From the NCBI GenBank assembly GCA_050179135.1, contig JBFXFK010000050.1:1-31281 (forward strand): a stretch of 31,281 nt of DNA, read 5' to 3'. Positions 1 through 7,575 of the stretch are shown here, piece by piece. Below the pieces are notes generated by a model. That model saw nothing but the letters and a program-made list of their open reading frames with translations, ran no database searches and was not told where the DNA came from. Every line of letters starts with the position of its first letter. Position 1 is the stretch's first letter. This DNA comes from UBA4064 sp050179135 (lineage in GTDB: Bacteria; Desulfobacterota; Desulfobacteria; Desulfobacterales; Desulfatirhabdiaceae). Both the position numbers and the translations under genes were made by a program.

Positions 1-264
1 AGCGTTCATTCACAATTGCTATGCTCATTCATGCCAGTTGACTATTTTCTCATTGAATTATATTCCATGCCAAAGAGCAAATTTGATTTTTTAGCTATCA
101 GCAAATTTCGTGCCACGGATTCAGGATGTATTCAAATGTTGCCATCCCGAAATGTTCCGGATTATTTGGCCAAAACGATGATCAAAGCCGGGTTTTTCAT
201 TGCCAGTCCATATTTACTTTGACAAAAAGTTTGTTTTCAATTAGTTTTCCCTGGTTTTTGAAAT
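1..264. other. AT-rich stretch without a supported gene
   Basis: The reading frames here are short, overlap each other, lack a convincing ribosome binding site and resemble no family I recognise. I see no RNA gene. The stretch leads into the large palindrome at 265-381 that precedes the arginine decarboxylase gene. Confidence 0.5.
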
Positions 265-381
265 CCTATAGCTTTCCAGATAATGATTTTGGGAAGGCAG
301 CAGGGAAGGGATAGGCCTTTTTCTCGGCCATCCCCGACTGATAACGCACCCAAAATCTTTATCTGGAAAGCTATATATAGG
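265..381. repeat. Nested long inverted repeat upstream of pdaD
   Basis: The outer arms 267-293 and 349-375 pair at 26 of 27 positions, and pairing resumes at 265-266 with 380-381 after a four-base TATA bulge. Inside, 308-317 pairs with 326-334 (nine pairs, one bulged A) around an eight-base loop. The whole 117-base unit could fold as one long two-part hairpin in RNA or as a cruciform in DNA. It ends 58 bases before the pdaD start codon. It could be a small non-autonomous mobile element (MITE-like) or a structured leader. I see no clear target-site duplication, so the mobile reading is unproven. Confidence 0.75.
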
Positions 382-439
382 TTTTCAGCGTGTCATCAGC
401 ATATAGTGCTGTATCCTATATTTCAGGGAGGGTCAATCC

Positions 440-985
440 ATGTATGTGCCACGATATATGTTTTTTACCAGGGGAATCGGTATCGCAAAAGAAAAGCTGT
501 CTTCATTTGAAAATGCCTTGCGCGACGCCCGTATCGCACACTTGAACCTTGTTACCGTTTCTTCCATTTTTCCGCCGCATTGTCATATTATCGACATCGA
601 CCGCGGGGTGGACCGCCTGGAACCGGGCGAAATCACCCATTGCGTCATGGCCCGGGAGCAGATCAATGAGCCCGGCAGACGCATCATTGCAAGTATTGGC
701 CTGGCACTGCCTGCAGAAAAGGGGCGTTACGGATATTTATCCGAACATCATGGATTCGGACAAACAGAACTCGAGGCCGGCGAATATGCCGAAGATCTGG
801 CTGCGACCATGCTGGCCAATACGCTGGGTATTGAGTTCGATGCAGACAAGGATTATGATGAGCGTCGTGAAGTGTATAAAATGTCCGGAAAAATCGTCAA
901 ATCCATGCATACCAGCCAGGGCGCTCTGGGTTCAGAGGGCAATCTGTGGACCACGGTTCTGGCTGCCGCGGTTTTTGTAAAATAA
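440..985 (+). CDS. pdaD: Pyruvoyl-dependent arginine decarboxylase
   Basis: The 181-residue product matches the small pyruvoyl-dependent arginine decarboxylase family in length and layout. These enzymes remove CO2 from arginine to give agmatine, without pyridoxal phosphate. The self-cleavage site is visible at residues 38-46 (VTVSSIFPP): the chain should split between Ser41 and Ser42, leaving a pyruvoyl group on the new beta-to-alpha junction. The nearby SEHHG stretch (101-105) lies where the family has its catalytic acid region. A GGAGG sequence about 426-431 precedes the ATG. Agmatinase starts 11 bases after the stop, so the two should be co-transcribed and act in sequence. Arginine and histidine decarboxylases of this fold can be confused, but the agmatinase neighbour favours arginine. 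Confidence 0.9.
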   Translation: MYVPRYMFFTRGIGIAKEKLSSFENALRDARIAHLNLVTVSSIFPPHCHIIDIDRGVDRLEPGEITHCVMAREQINEPGRRIIASIGLALPAEKGRYGYLSEHHGFGQTELEAGEYAEDLAATMLANTLGIEFDADKDYDERREVYKMSGKIVKSMHTSQGALGSEGNLWTTVLAAAVFVK

Positions 986-996
986 GGCGCGTCTGT

Positions 997-1890
997 ATGG
1001 CAACCATGCAATTCGGCGGAACCGAAGCCGGCGATTGTCGTCTGGATCAGGCCAGTATCGTTGTTCTCCCCCTTTGCCATGAGCATCAGGTATCCTATGG
1101 AACGGGCGCCGCACAGGGTCCCTGCCATATCCTGGAAGCCTCCACCCAGCTCGAAATGCTGGATGACGAGACATTTGTCAACTGGAGCCGGCTGGGCATT
1201 CATACCCTTCCGGCTCTGACGCCATCCGATGATCCTGAAACCGCTGTATTTCAGATGAAGGCTGCGGCAAAGACTGTTCTGGATCGGAATCAATTCCTGC
1301 TGTCCATCGGTGGCGATCATGCCATATCAATTGGTCCGGTCATGGCTGCCGTCGAACGGTATGACAATCTGGGTGTGCTTCAGATCGATGCCCATCTGGA
1401 TCTGAGGGATGAATGGAATGGCAGCCGGTATAATCATGCCTGTGTAATGAGACGGGTCATGGATGATATGGGGTGTGCGGTGGTGCAGGTCGGAATCCGG
1501 TCCGTATCCGCCGAAGAATATGACTATGTCAAACAAAAACGGCTGGAGCCGATATATGCCGGAATGATTTCAGACAGTGGCAATGACTGGATGGATTCGG
1601 TCATCAACCGGCTTCCGTCGCATGTTTACCTGACAATTGATCTGGATGGTCTGGACCCTGCTGTCATGCCGGGGGTTGGCACGCCTGAACCCGGTGGTAT
1701 GACGTACCGCCAACTGATGGATCTGATCCGGAAACTGGGGCAGCAAAAAACGGTTGTAGCCGCAGATATTAACGAATTGTGTAAAATACCGGGCACCAAT
1801 GTATCGGAATACACCGCTGCAAAAATTGCGACCAAGCTGTTCGTATATGCAAGTGATACCGGCAAACAGACGTTGAAAACCGTTCGATGA
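997..1890 (+). CDS. speB: Agmatinase (agmatine ureohydrolase)
   Basis: This 297-residue ureohydrolase of the arginase fold should hydrolyse agmatine to putrescine and urea in the cytoplasm. The binuclear manganese ligands are all present: H108 in GGDH, D131-H133-D135 in DAHLD, and D215-D217 in IDLDGLDP. The GTPEPGG sequence (228-234) is typical of agmatinase-like members. The frame is open further upstream to 946, but that would overlap pdaD by 40 bases. The ATG at 997 is preceded by an AAGG and gives the usual family length. Together with pdaD it forms an arginine to agmatine to putrescine route. Other ureohydrolases such as guanidinobutyrase are possible, but the pairing argues for agmatine. 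Confidence 0.9.
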   Translation: MATMQFGGTEAGDCRLDQASIVVLPLCHEHQVSYGTGAAQGPCHILEASTQLEMLDDETFVNWSRLGIHTLPALTPSDDPETAVFQMKAAAKTVLDRNQFLLSIGGDHAISIGPVMAAVERYDNLGVLQIDAHLDLRDEWNGSRYNHACVMRRVMDDMGCAVVQVGIRSVSAEEYDYVKQKRLEPIYAGMISDSGNDWMDSVINRLPSHVYLTIDLDGLDPAVMPGVGTPEPGGMTYRQLMDLIRKLGQQKTVVAADINELCKIPGTNVSEYTAAKIATKLFVYASDTGKQTLKTVR

Positions 1891-1903
1891 GACAGGGTGG
1901 GTT

Positions 1904-2854
1904 ATGGCGAAAATACTGATTGTGGATGATGAGGTCATTTTTGCAACGCAACTGGAAGATTTGATTATTTCCATGGGACATCAAAGCGTGGCCTACGCCA
2001 CAAACGCGGATGAAGCCCTGGAAATGGCCCGGGACATGCTTCCGGATCTGATTCTGATGGATATCCGAATGCCGGGAATGGATGGTATCGACGCGGCCGA
2101 ACGGATCCGGAAAGAACAGGATGTGCCCATCATTTTCATGACCGCATATCCTCAGGATGAGTTTGTGGGTCGCGCCAAAACCCTGGCCCCCCTCGGCTAT
2201 CTCATCAAACCGGTTTCCTCGGAACAGATCAGACCAACCATCGAGATGGCGCTTCATAAGCGCGCACTGGACAAAGCGCTTGAAACAGCATATGCCGAAC
2301 TGGAAAATCGGGTTCAGGAACGGACGGTTGAACTGCGCGAAATTAATCAGGCCCTTCAGGATGAAATACTTGAAAAGGATCGAATCAACCGCCTGCTTCT
2401 GGAAAAGGAACAGGCCCTGAAGATCAGTGCGGAAAACCTGGAAGAAACCAATGGCGCTTTGAAAATTCTGTTGAAACACCGAAAAGAAGAACTTCTGCAA
2501 CTTGAAGAAAAAATTATTGCCAATATCCGGGAATTTATACTGCCTTACCTTGACAAATTAAAAACAACGAAATTGAATGAAACCCAGCTCACCTATCTCG
2601 GCATTGCCGAGACCAATCTTCAGGATGTGACGGCCCCGTTCACCCCCAGAATATCACCGCGCTACATGTCCATGACCGCTGCTGACATTCAAATGATCAA
2701 TCTGGTCAAACAGGGCAAAAAAACACGCGAGATTGCCGAGATCCTGGACAAGAGGGAGGGGGCCGTCGCACAACGCCGGATCCGTATCCGTTCAAAAACC
2801 GGGATCAAGGGAAAAAAAGCCAATCTCAGAACGCATCTGATGGGAATTCAATAA
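1904..2854 (+). CDS. Response regulator with coiled coil and LuxR-like HTH
   Basis: The 316-residue protein begins with a receiver domain (1-118): acidic pocket D8-D9, phospho-acceptor D53, T80 and K102 are all in place. Residues about 120-230 are rich in Glu, Lys, Leu and Gln with heptad character and are probably a long coiled coil, as in signalling linkers. The C-terminal segment (about 255-316; SMTAADIQMI, then TREIAEIL) resembles a LuxR/GerE helix-turn-helix. It starts 13 bases after the agmatinase stop, so it is probably in the same transcript. Whether it controls the polyamine genes cannot be seen. Its stop is six bases from the convergent radical SAM gene. No kinase is adjacent, so its partner is unknown. 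Confidence 0.85.
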   Translation: MAKILIVDDEVIFATQLEDLIISMGHQSVAYATNADEALEMARDMLPDLILMDIRMPGMDGIDAAERIRKEQDVPIIFMTAYPQDEFVGRAKTLAPLGYLIKPVSSEQIRPTIEMALHKRALDKALETAYAELENRVQERTVELREINQALQDEILEKDRINRLLLEKEQALKISAENLEETNGALKILLKHRKEELLQLEEKIIANIREFILPYLDKLKTTKLNETQLTYLGIAETNLQDVTAPFTPRISPRYMSMTAADIQMINLVKQGKKTREIAEILDKREGAVAQRRIRIRSKTGIKGKKANLRTHLMGIQ

Positions 2855-2860
2855 GCGGGA

Positions 2861-4468
2861 TCAGCAATTGGTCGGCAGGGCGGGGATGATCGTCGTCCAG
2901 TCCCACTGAAGCATGCCATTGGCCGATGAATACCGGATGTCGTTTCGTCCCAGCGCCGTTTTCAGTGTATCGATCAGCTTCTCTTTTGTGGTATTTTCCA
3001 ATTCGGGAAATATGCGGTCCGCCAGTTCCATCAATACCTGATCCGGATCAATTTGGCTTTCCGGGCTTTTGGTTTGTCCCGCTGTTTCCAGAAGTTGCTT
3101 CATCATCATATCATACAGCAGAACCGTCCTTTCCAGATTCACCAGAATAAATGCCTCGTCTTCCGCAGCTTCTCCACTTTTTATCCGGTCTCCAATCCGG
3201 CCCAGTTGCCGGTTGAAATCGTCTTCCCATTCCATCACAATGGCATTCATCATATCCTGGCTGACATCGGGGGTTTCCACAATCGCCCGATTGGCATGAT
3301 AATCCGACCAGTCCGACGACAGTATCCGAATTCCGTAGGACTCGCTTTCCTCACGGACACGGGTCCCGGGAAACGGCGCCAGCATATGAAACCCGTAAGA
3401 CAGCCCCAGATCCCGCAGCGTATCCCCAAATGCCAGGGTTTCCCGGATGGTGTCCGGTGTTTCTCCGGGCAGGCCCAGAATAAACGAGCCGTGCGGCTGG
3501 ATACCGGCCTCGGTACACCAGGATACCGCCTGAACCACCTGATCCCGTGTAATACCCTTTCGAACCGTTTTCAGAATATCCGCATTTCCGGACTCGATCC
3601 CAAAACTGACAGCCGTACATCCTGCCGATTTCATGCCTTCCAGAACACGCAGGGATACCGTATCCACACGGGCAAAAGACGTCCAGCGAACCGGAATGTT
3701 CCGCCGGATGATTTCGTCACAAATGTTCAGACAATGGCGTTCATTGGCGGTAAACAGATCATCCGCGATATTGATCTGATAAAACCCCAGACCAGCCAAA
3801 GATTCAAGCTCATCGACAACGGATATGGGGTTTCGATACCGGACTTTGGCGCCAACCATTTTCCGGCCCACGCAAAAAATGCACTGAAACGGGCATCCCC
3901 TGCTGGTGGTCATGGTCAACGGCATGCCAAGTGCCCGATACCGCCCCAGGGGTAACAGATGTCGCGCCGGAAGCGACAGCGTATCGACATCGATCCATCG
4001 GGATTTGGGGTGGGTGGTATGGATTCTGTCAGTGTTCCGAAATACGATACCGTCAATTTCCGGCCAGTCTTTCCGGGCGGATTGCGCCAGTCTGACCAGG
4101 GTGTCTTCTCCTTCGCCCAGAACCACGATGTCAAGCTCTGGGTATGCCGCCAGTGTCTCCTTACTGCAAAAGGAAACATGCGGCCCGCCCATGACCGTAA
4201 TGACGTCCGGATTGATGCGTTTGACATCCTGAATGATTTTGATGGCCTCATTGAAGTTCATGGTCACGGATGTCACCCCGACGATATCGGGTGAAAAGGC
4301 ATTCATCTCGTTTTCCAGAAACAGCTTTCCATATGGATAAACCACAAAATCAAGTATTTTGACCGGGCATTTTGCAGATTCCAGAGCCGCGGCCAGATAG
4401 GCAAGCCCCAGCGGGGGAGACGGTGTTTCGGAAATGGGATAAAACGGATTGATCAGAAGGCAGTTCAT
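2861..4468 (-). CDS. B12-binding domain radical SAM protein
   Basis: The 535-residue product has an N-terminal cobalamin-binding Rossmann-type domain (about 1-140), then a radical SAM core with the 4Fe-4S motif C192-x3-C196-x2-C199 (TSRGCPFQCIFC), and a C-terminal helical extension (about 400-535). This is the architecture of class B radical SAM enzymes (BchE-like). Many are methylases that use methylcobalamin and SAM, but the substrate cannot be read from sequence. The frame is open to 4546, but that start would lie inside the fhs terminator, so the ATG at 4468, directly before the B12 domain (MNCLLINPF), is chosen. I see no strong Shine-Dalgarno there. It lies downstream of fhs on the same strand but behind that terminator, so it may have its own promoter. 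Confidence 0.85.
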   Translation of the reverse strand: MNCLLINPFYPISETPSPPLGLAYLAAALESAKCPVKILDFVVYPYGKLFLENEMNAFSPDIVGVTSVTMNFNEAIKIIQDVKRINPDVITVMGGPHVSFCSKETLAAYPELDIVVLGEGEDTLVRLAQSARKDWPEIDGIVFRNTDRIHTTHPKSRWIDVDTLSLPARHLLPLGRYRALGMPLTMTTSRGCPFQCIFCVGRKMVGAKVRYRNPISVVDELESLAGLGFYQINIADDLFTANERHCLNICDEIIRRNIPVRWTSFARVDTVSLRVLEGMKSAGCTAVSFGIESGNADILKTVRKGITRDQVVQAVSWCTEAGIQPHGSFILGLPGETPDTIRETLAFGDTLRDLGLSYGFHMLAPFPGTRVREESESYGIRILSSDWSDYHANRAIVETPDVSQDMMNAIVMEWEDDFNRQLGRIGDRIKSGEAAEDEAFILVNLERTVLLYDMMMKQLLETAGQTKSPESQIDPDQVLMELADRIFPELENTTKEKLIDTLKTALGRNDIRYSSANGMLQWDWTTIIPALPTNC

Positions 4469-4511
4469 GGTGGATTCGATTCTGGCAAGGGATTGAAAAA
4501 ATGAGATCACA

Positions 4512-4548
4512 AATAAAAAAAGGGTGCTGAAAGGATATTTCAGCACCC
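4512..4548 (-). terminator. Rho-independent terminator of fhs
   Basis: The arms 4522-4532 and 4538-4548 are a perfect 11-base inverted repeat with a five-base loop. Read on the minus strand the stem is followed by seven T, one A and three T. It lies 14 bases after the fhs stop and is a textbook intrinsic terminator. It separates fhs from the radical SAM gene and rules out the most upstream start for the latter. Confidence 0.92.
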
Positions 4549-4562
4549 CCGGATTGAAGGTT

Positions 4563-6326
4563 CTAGAACAGTCCGCTGACTTTACCGGTATTCACGTCCA
4601 CATCGATTCTTCTGAAAGCCGGGTTGGAGCTGGTTCCGGGCATCAGGCTGATCGTGCCGGCGCAGGGGCACAGGAACTTGGCGCCGGAATAAATCAATAC
4701 GTCCCGAATCGGCAACCGCCAGTTCTTGGGTACGCCTTTTTTGACCGGATCATGGCTCAGGCTCAGGTGAGTCTTGACCATCATGGTGGCGAAATCGGCA
4801 TATTTGGGATCTTTTTCCAGCATCTCCGCCTTGGCGGTGGCTTCCGGTGACCAATCCACACCGTCAGCACCGTAAACTTCCCTGGCGATGGTATCAACAC
4901 GGTCGCGAAGCTTCATTTCCAGCGGATACAGGAATTTGAAATCATTGCTTTCGTTGCAGGCATCGATGACGGCATCGGCAAATTCCAGAGCGCCCTCACC
5001 GCCTTTTTCCCAGTGCTTGGATTCTGCACAGCGGGCGCCGGCGGCTTCTGCGGCTTTTTTGACCAGGGCCACTTCGGCGTCGGTATCGGTATAGAAACGG
5101 TTGACACACACCACGGGGTTGATGCCTGCCTTGCGGATGACACCAATCATATGAACCATATTCTCGACGCCTTTTTCTACCAGCGCCAGATTTTCCTTGG
5201 TGTAGGCATCATCCAGGGCTTTTCCGGCAACGACCTTGGGCCCGCCGCCATGCATCTTGAGCGCGCGAACAGTGGCGGTCAACACCGAAACATGGGGTTT
5301 GAGGCCGGAGAAACGGCATTTGACGTTCCAGAATTTTTCAAATCCGATATCTGCGGCAAACCCGGATTCGGTGACATGGTAGTCAAAGCATTTCAGACCC
5401 ACGCGGTCGGCAATGATGGAGCTCTGACCGACAGCAATGTTGGCAAACGGGCCGGCATGAACAAAGCAGGGCTGATATTCTGCGGTGCACATCAGGGTGG
5501 GGTTTATGGTATTGCGCATGAAGGCGGCCATGGCATTGCCGACTTCCAGATCCCGGCAGGTCACGGGTTTGCCGCTTTTGTCAAAGGCCACGGTAATATT
5601 GTTGATGCGTTCTTTCAGGTCGGCCAGATCGGTGGCCACAGCCAGAATCGCCATGAGCTCGGAGCCGACAGCAATGCCGAATTTGCTCTGCATGACAAAG
5701 CCGTCTGTACGGCCGCCAAGACCGATGACGATATTGCGCAGGGCCTGGGCGCAGAAGTCAATGATCCAGCCCATTTCCACGCGGGTGGGATCGACATCGA
5801 GGCGTCTCATGCCGGTCAACCGCGCCAACTGCTCGTCATTGTAGTTTCGTTCATGCTGCATACGGGCGGTCAGGGCGACCATTGCCAGGTTGTGGGCGTT
5901 CATGATGTCATTGATATCGCCGGTCAGACCCAGCGAAAATTCGGTCATGGGAATCAGCAAAGAATTGCCACCACCGGCTGCGGTTCCCTTGACGTTCATG
6001 GTGGGGCCGCCGGAAGGCTGCCGCAATGCACCGCCGACATTTTTTCCGCGCATACCGAGGCCTTCCATCAAACCGACGGAAGTGGTGCTTTTTCCTTCAC
6101 CCAGAGGTGTCGGCGTGATTGCTGTGACCTCGATATATTTGCCATCCGGCCGGTCTTTGAGTCTGTTGATGATTTTCAGGAAGTCCAGTTTGGCCAGCCT
6201 GCCCATGGGGAGCATTTCGTCTTTTTGAAGACCAAGCTTTTCCCGCCATTGATCCGGGGTCGGCATGTTTTTTTCGGCTTCTTCCGAAATCTGCCAGTCA
6301 GCCATTTGTACCGCATTGTAAGCCAT
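4563..6326 (-). CDS. fhs: Formate--tetrahydrofolate ligase
   Basis: This 587-residue enzyme joins formate to tetrahydrofolate at the cost of ATP, giving 10-formyl-THF. In acetogens and many sulfate reducers this is the formate-activating step of the methyl branch of the Wood-Ljungdahl pathway; elsewhere it supplies one-carbon units. The family P-loop is clear at residues 70-82 (ITPTPLGEGKSTT). Conserved stretches follow throughout (GGAAGGGNSLLIP-like region, TRMQHERNYNDEQL-like region, PGTSSNPAFRRID near the C-terminus), and the length is close to normal. AAGGAGGT at 6335-6342, eight bases from the ATG, is an ideal ribosome binding site and suggests strong expression. The gene is alone between a divergent TetR gene and its own terminator; no folD or CODH genes lie in this window. 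Confidence 0.97.
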   Translation of the reverse strand: MAYNAVQMADWQISEEAEKNMPTPDQWREKLGLQKDEMLPMGRLAKLDFLKIINRLKDRPDGKYIEVTAITPTPLGEGKSTTSVGLMEGLGMRGKNVGGALRQPSGGPTMNVKGTAAGGGNSLLIPMTEFSLGLTGDINDIMNAHNLAMVALTARMQHERNYNDEQLARLTGMRRLDVDPTRVEMGWIIDFCAQALRNIVIGLGGRTDGFVMQSKFGIAVGSELMAILAVATDLADLKERINNITVAFDKSGKPVTCRDLEVGNAMAAFMRNTINPTLMCTAEYQPCFVHAGPFANIAVGQSSIIADRVGLKCFDYHVTESGFAADIGFEKFWNVKCRFSGLKPHVSVLTATVRALKMHGGGPKVVAGKALDDAYTKENLALVEKGVENMVHMIGVIRKAGINPVVCVNRFYTDTDAEVALVKKAAEAAGARCAESKHWEKGGEGALEFADAVIDACNESNDFKFLYPLEMKLRDRVDTIAREVYGADGVDWSPEATAKAEMLEKDPKYADFATMMVKTHLSLSHDPVKKGVPKNWRLPIRDVLIYSGAKFLCPCAGTISLMPGTSSNPAFRRIDVDVNTGKVSGLF

Positions 6327-6363
6327 TTACCCATACCTCCTTGGTGATGATGGTTGATCGTGT

Positions 6364-6380
6364 GGAACGGGAACCGTTCC
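6364..6380 (-). promoter_or_regulatory. Perfect short palindrome in the fhs leader
   Basis: GGAACGG and CCGTTCC (6364-6370 and 6374-6380) form a perfect 7-base inverted repeat with a three-base centre, 37 bases upstream of the fhs start codon. It could be an operator or an RNA hairpin in the leader. There is no U-tract after it on the minus strand, so it is not a terminator. Confidence 0.4.
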
Positions 6381-6525
6381 GGTTTTGGTTACTGCAACTG
6401 CAGAAATTCAGTTTTCCTATCACGATGACATTTTTTTGGCAAGAATTAACTCAAACGGAACGACATCGGGGTAATTTTCCGAATTGATCATCATAAAATC
6501 TTATAAGATGTTGAATAAATTTATC

Positions 6526-6554
6526 TTGACTAAATTTTAAATATAAAATAGATT
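6526..6554 (+). promoter_or_regulatory. Candidate promoter of the TetR gene
   Basis: TTGACT (6526-6531) and TAGATT (6549-6554) are separated by exactly 17 bases in a very AT-rich stretch, 35 bases before the chosen start codon. Just upstream, 6498-6509 is a perfect 12-base palindrome (ATCTTATAAGAT) that could be an operator for autoregulation. Both are read by eye only. Confidence 0.5.
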
Positions 6555-6589
6555 TTGTATTATTAATAAATATTATTCAGGAAATGGAC

Positions 6590-7225
6590 ATGGGAATTCA
6601 AGAAAGAAAAGAAAGAGAAAAAGAGCGCAGACGGCAACAGATCATCGTGGCTGCCAAACGGGTTTTTTCGGATAAGGGATTCAACAAATCCACAATGGAA
6701 GACATTGCCAGCGAAGCTGAGCTGAGTCCGGGAACGCTCTATCTGTATTTTAAAAACAAGGAAGAACTGTACGCATCCCTTTCGCTTCGCATTCTTCAAT
6801 ATCTCCATATTCGGGTCGAGCATGTCAACAAGGAAGCGGATCTGACCCCGAACGAAAAGGTCGATAAACTGATTGAAGCCATGTATGATGTCTATGATTT
6901 CGATCCGCTGATTATTATCAACATGTTTCATCTTCAATCCTCGGAAACCCTGAAAAATCTGTCCCAGGGTCTTCTGACCCAGATTGAGGACCTGTCCAGA
7001 AAATCAATCGGCGCCATCGCCAAAATTTTTGAGGAAGGCATTCAAAAAGGGACCTTCGTTCAAAAGCATCCGGTTGCCCTTTCCGATATTTTCTGGTCCC
7101 TTTTTTCCGGTGTCGTTCTGTGGGAAGCCAGTAAAAAAATCATGGACAACGACAAGGATTATCTTCGCGAGACACTGGAGCTGGCTTTTGATGTATTCAA
7201 GCGGGGAATTCAAAAACCGGAGTGA
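6590..7225 (+). CDS. TetR/AcrR family transcriptional regulator
   Basis: The product (211 residues from this start) has the TetR N-terminal DNA-binding domain: a basic, Glu/Arg/Lys-rich first segment, then a helix-turn-helix about residues 35-58 with the usual MEDIASEAELSPGTLYLYF pattern. The C-terminal ligand-binding part is unassigned, as is normal for this family. Two ATGs are possible; AGGA at 6579-6582 lies seven bases before 6590 but only one before 6584, so 6590 is preferred. It is divergent from fhs and upstream of mtaD-ade on the same strand. TetR proteins often control neighbours, so fhs, mtaD-ade or itself are the candidate targets. The palindrome inside the mtaD promoter is the most suggestive site. 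Confidence 0.9.
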   Translation: MGIQERKEREKERRRQQIIVAAKRVFSDKGFNKSTMEDIASEAELSPGTLYLYFKNKEELYASLSLRILQYLHIRVEHVNKEADLTPNEKVDKLIEAMYDVYDFDPLIIINMFHLQSSETLKNLSQGLLTQIEDLSRKSIGAIAKIFEEGIQKGTFVQKHPVALSDIFWSLFSGVVLWEASKKIMDNDKDYLRETLELAFDVFKRGIQKPE

Positions 7226-7269
7226 CGTCTGGTTCATTTACCGTGAAAATGAAATAAACATAACCCATC

Positions 7270-7375
7270 AAGCCCCGTAGGGGCGACCTGTGTATTCCGG
7301 TTACAGGCCGCTCCGATGGCGCTTGACAGGAATAACAGCATCAATTTCTACAAACAGGTCGCCCCTACGGGGCTT
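7270..7375. repeat. REP-type palindrome module (BIME-like), remote copy
   Basis: The outer units 7270-7291 and 7354-7375 are a perfect 22-base inverted repeat, each containing the core GCCCCGTAGGGGC, itself a hairpin. A degenerate unit (GCTCCGATGGCGC, about 7301-7314) lies between. The reverse complement of the whole module matches 28102-28207 with about seven differences, and the layout matches 27122-27227 in the same orientation. The last unit is followed by TTTTT, so it may also end tetR transcription. The rest of the 7226-7575 interval holds the mtaD promoter and no supported gene. Confidence 0.88.
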
Positions 7376-7511
7376 TTTCGGAAGATACCCCCTGATCATG
7401 GTGGCAAACCATCATGCCTGCCCCCCAAGTTTCCGAAATGCCGCTTTCGATGAGTTATCCAGCATGCCGACGATATTATCTGCGCGTTTCAAACCTGCGT
7501 ATGGCCCGGTT

Positions 7512-7540
7512 TTGACAGAAGAAACGACTTCTGTTATCTT
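7512..7540 (+). promoter_or_regulatory. mtaD-ade promoter with internal palindromic operator
   Basis: A perfect -35 (TTGACA, 7512-7517) is 17 bases from TATCTT (7535-7540), which places transcription start near 7547, about 29 bases before the mtaD ATG. The spacer is nearly filled by an inverted repeat: ACAGAAG (7515-7521) and CTTCTGT (7528-7534), six bases apart. A palindrome placed between -35 and -10 is a classic repressor site. The TetR protein encoded just upstream is the obvious candidate to bind it, though that is inference. Confidence 0.65.
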
Positions 7541-7575
7541 TATACCATTCCCATAACCCATTTAAAAGGTTTTTA

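Noticed and set aside
16..510. Three overlapping plus-strand frames in the first 500 bases
   Set aside because: Overlapping frames in AT-rich sequence, crossing the large palindrome, without ribosome binding sites or recognisable motifs.
5013..6347. A 444-codon plus-strand frame opposite fhs
   Set aside because: It is the shadow of a strongly supported gene; its residue pattern (rich in G, H, F) is typical of an antisense frame and resembles no family.
7412..7561. A 49-codon minus-strand frame with protein-like composition between the REP module and mtaD
   Set aside because: No ribosome binding site, no family recognised, and it runs antisense through a much better supported promoter and operator.
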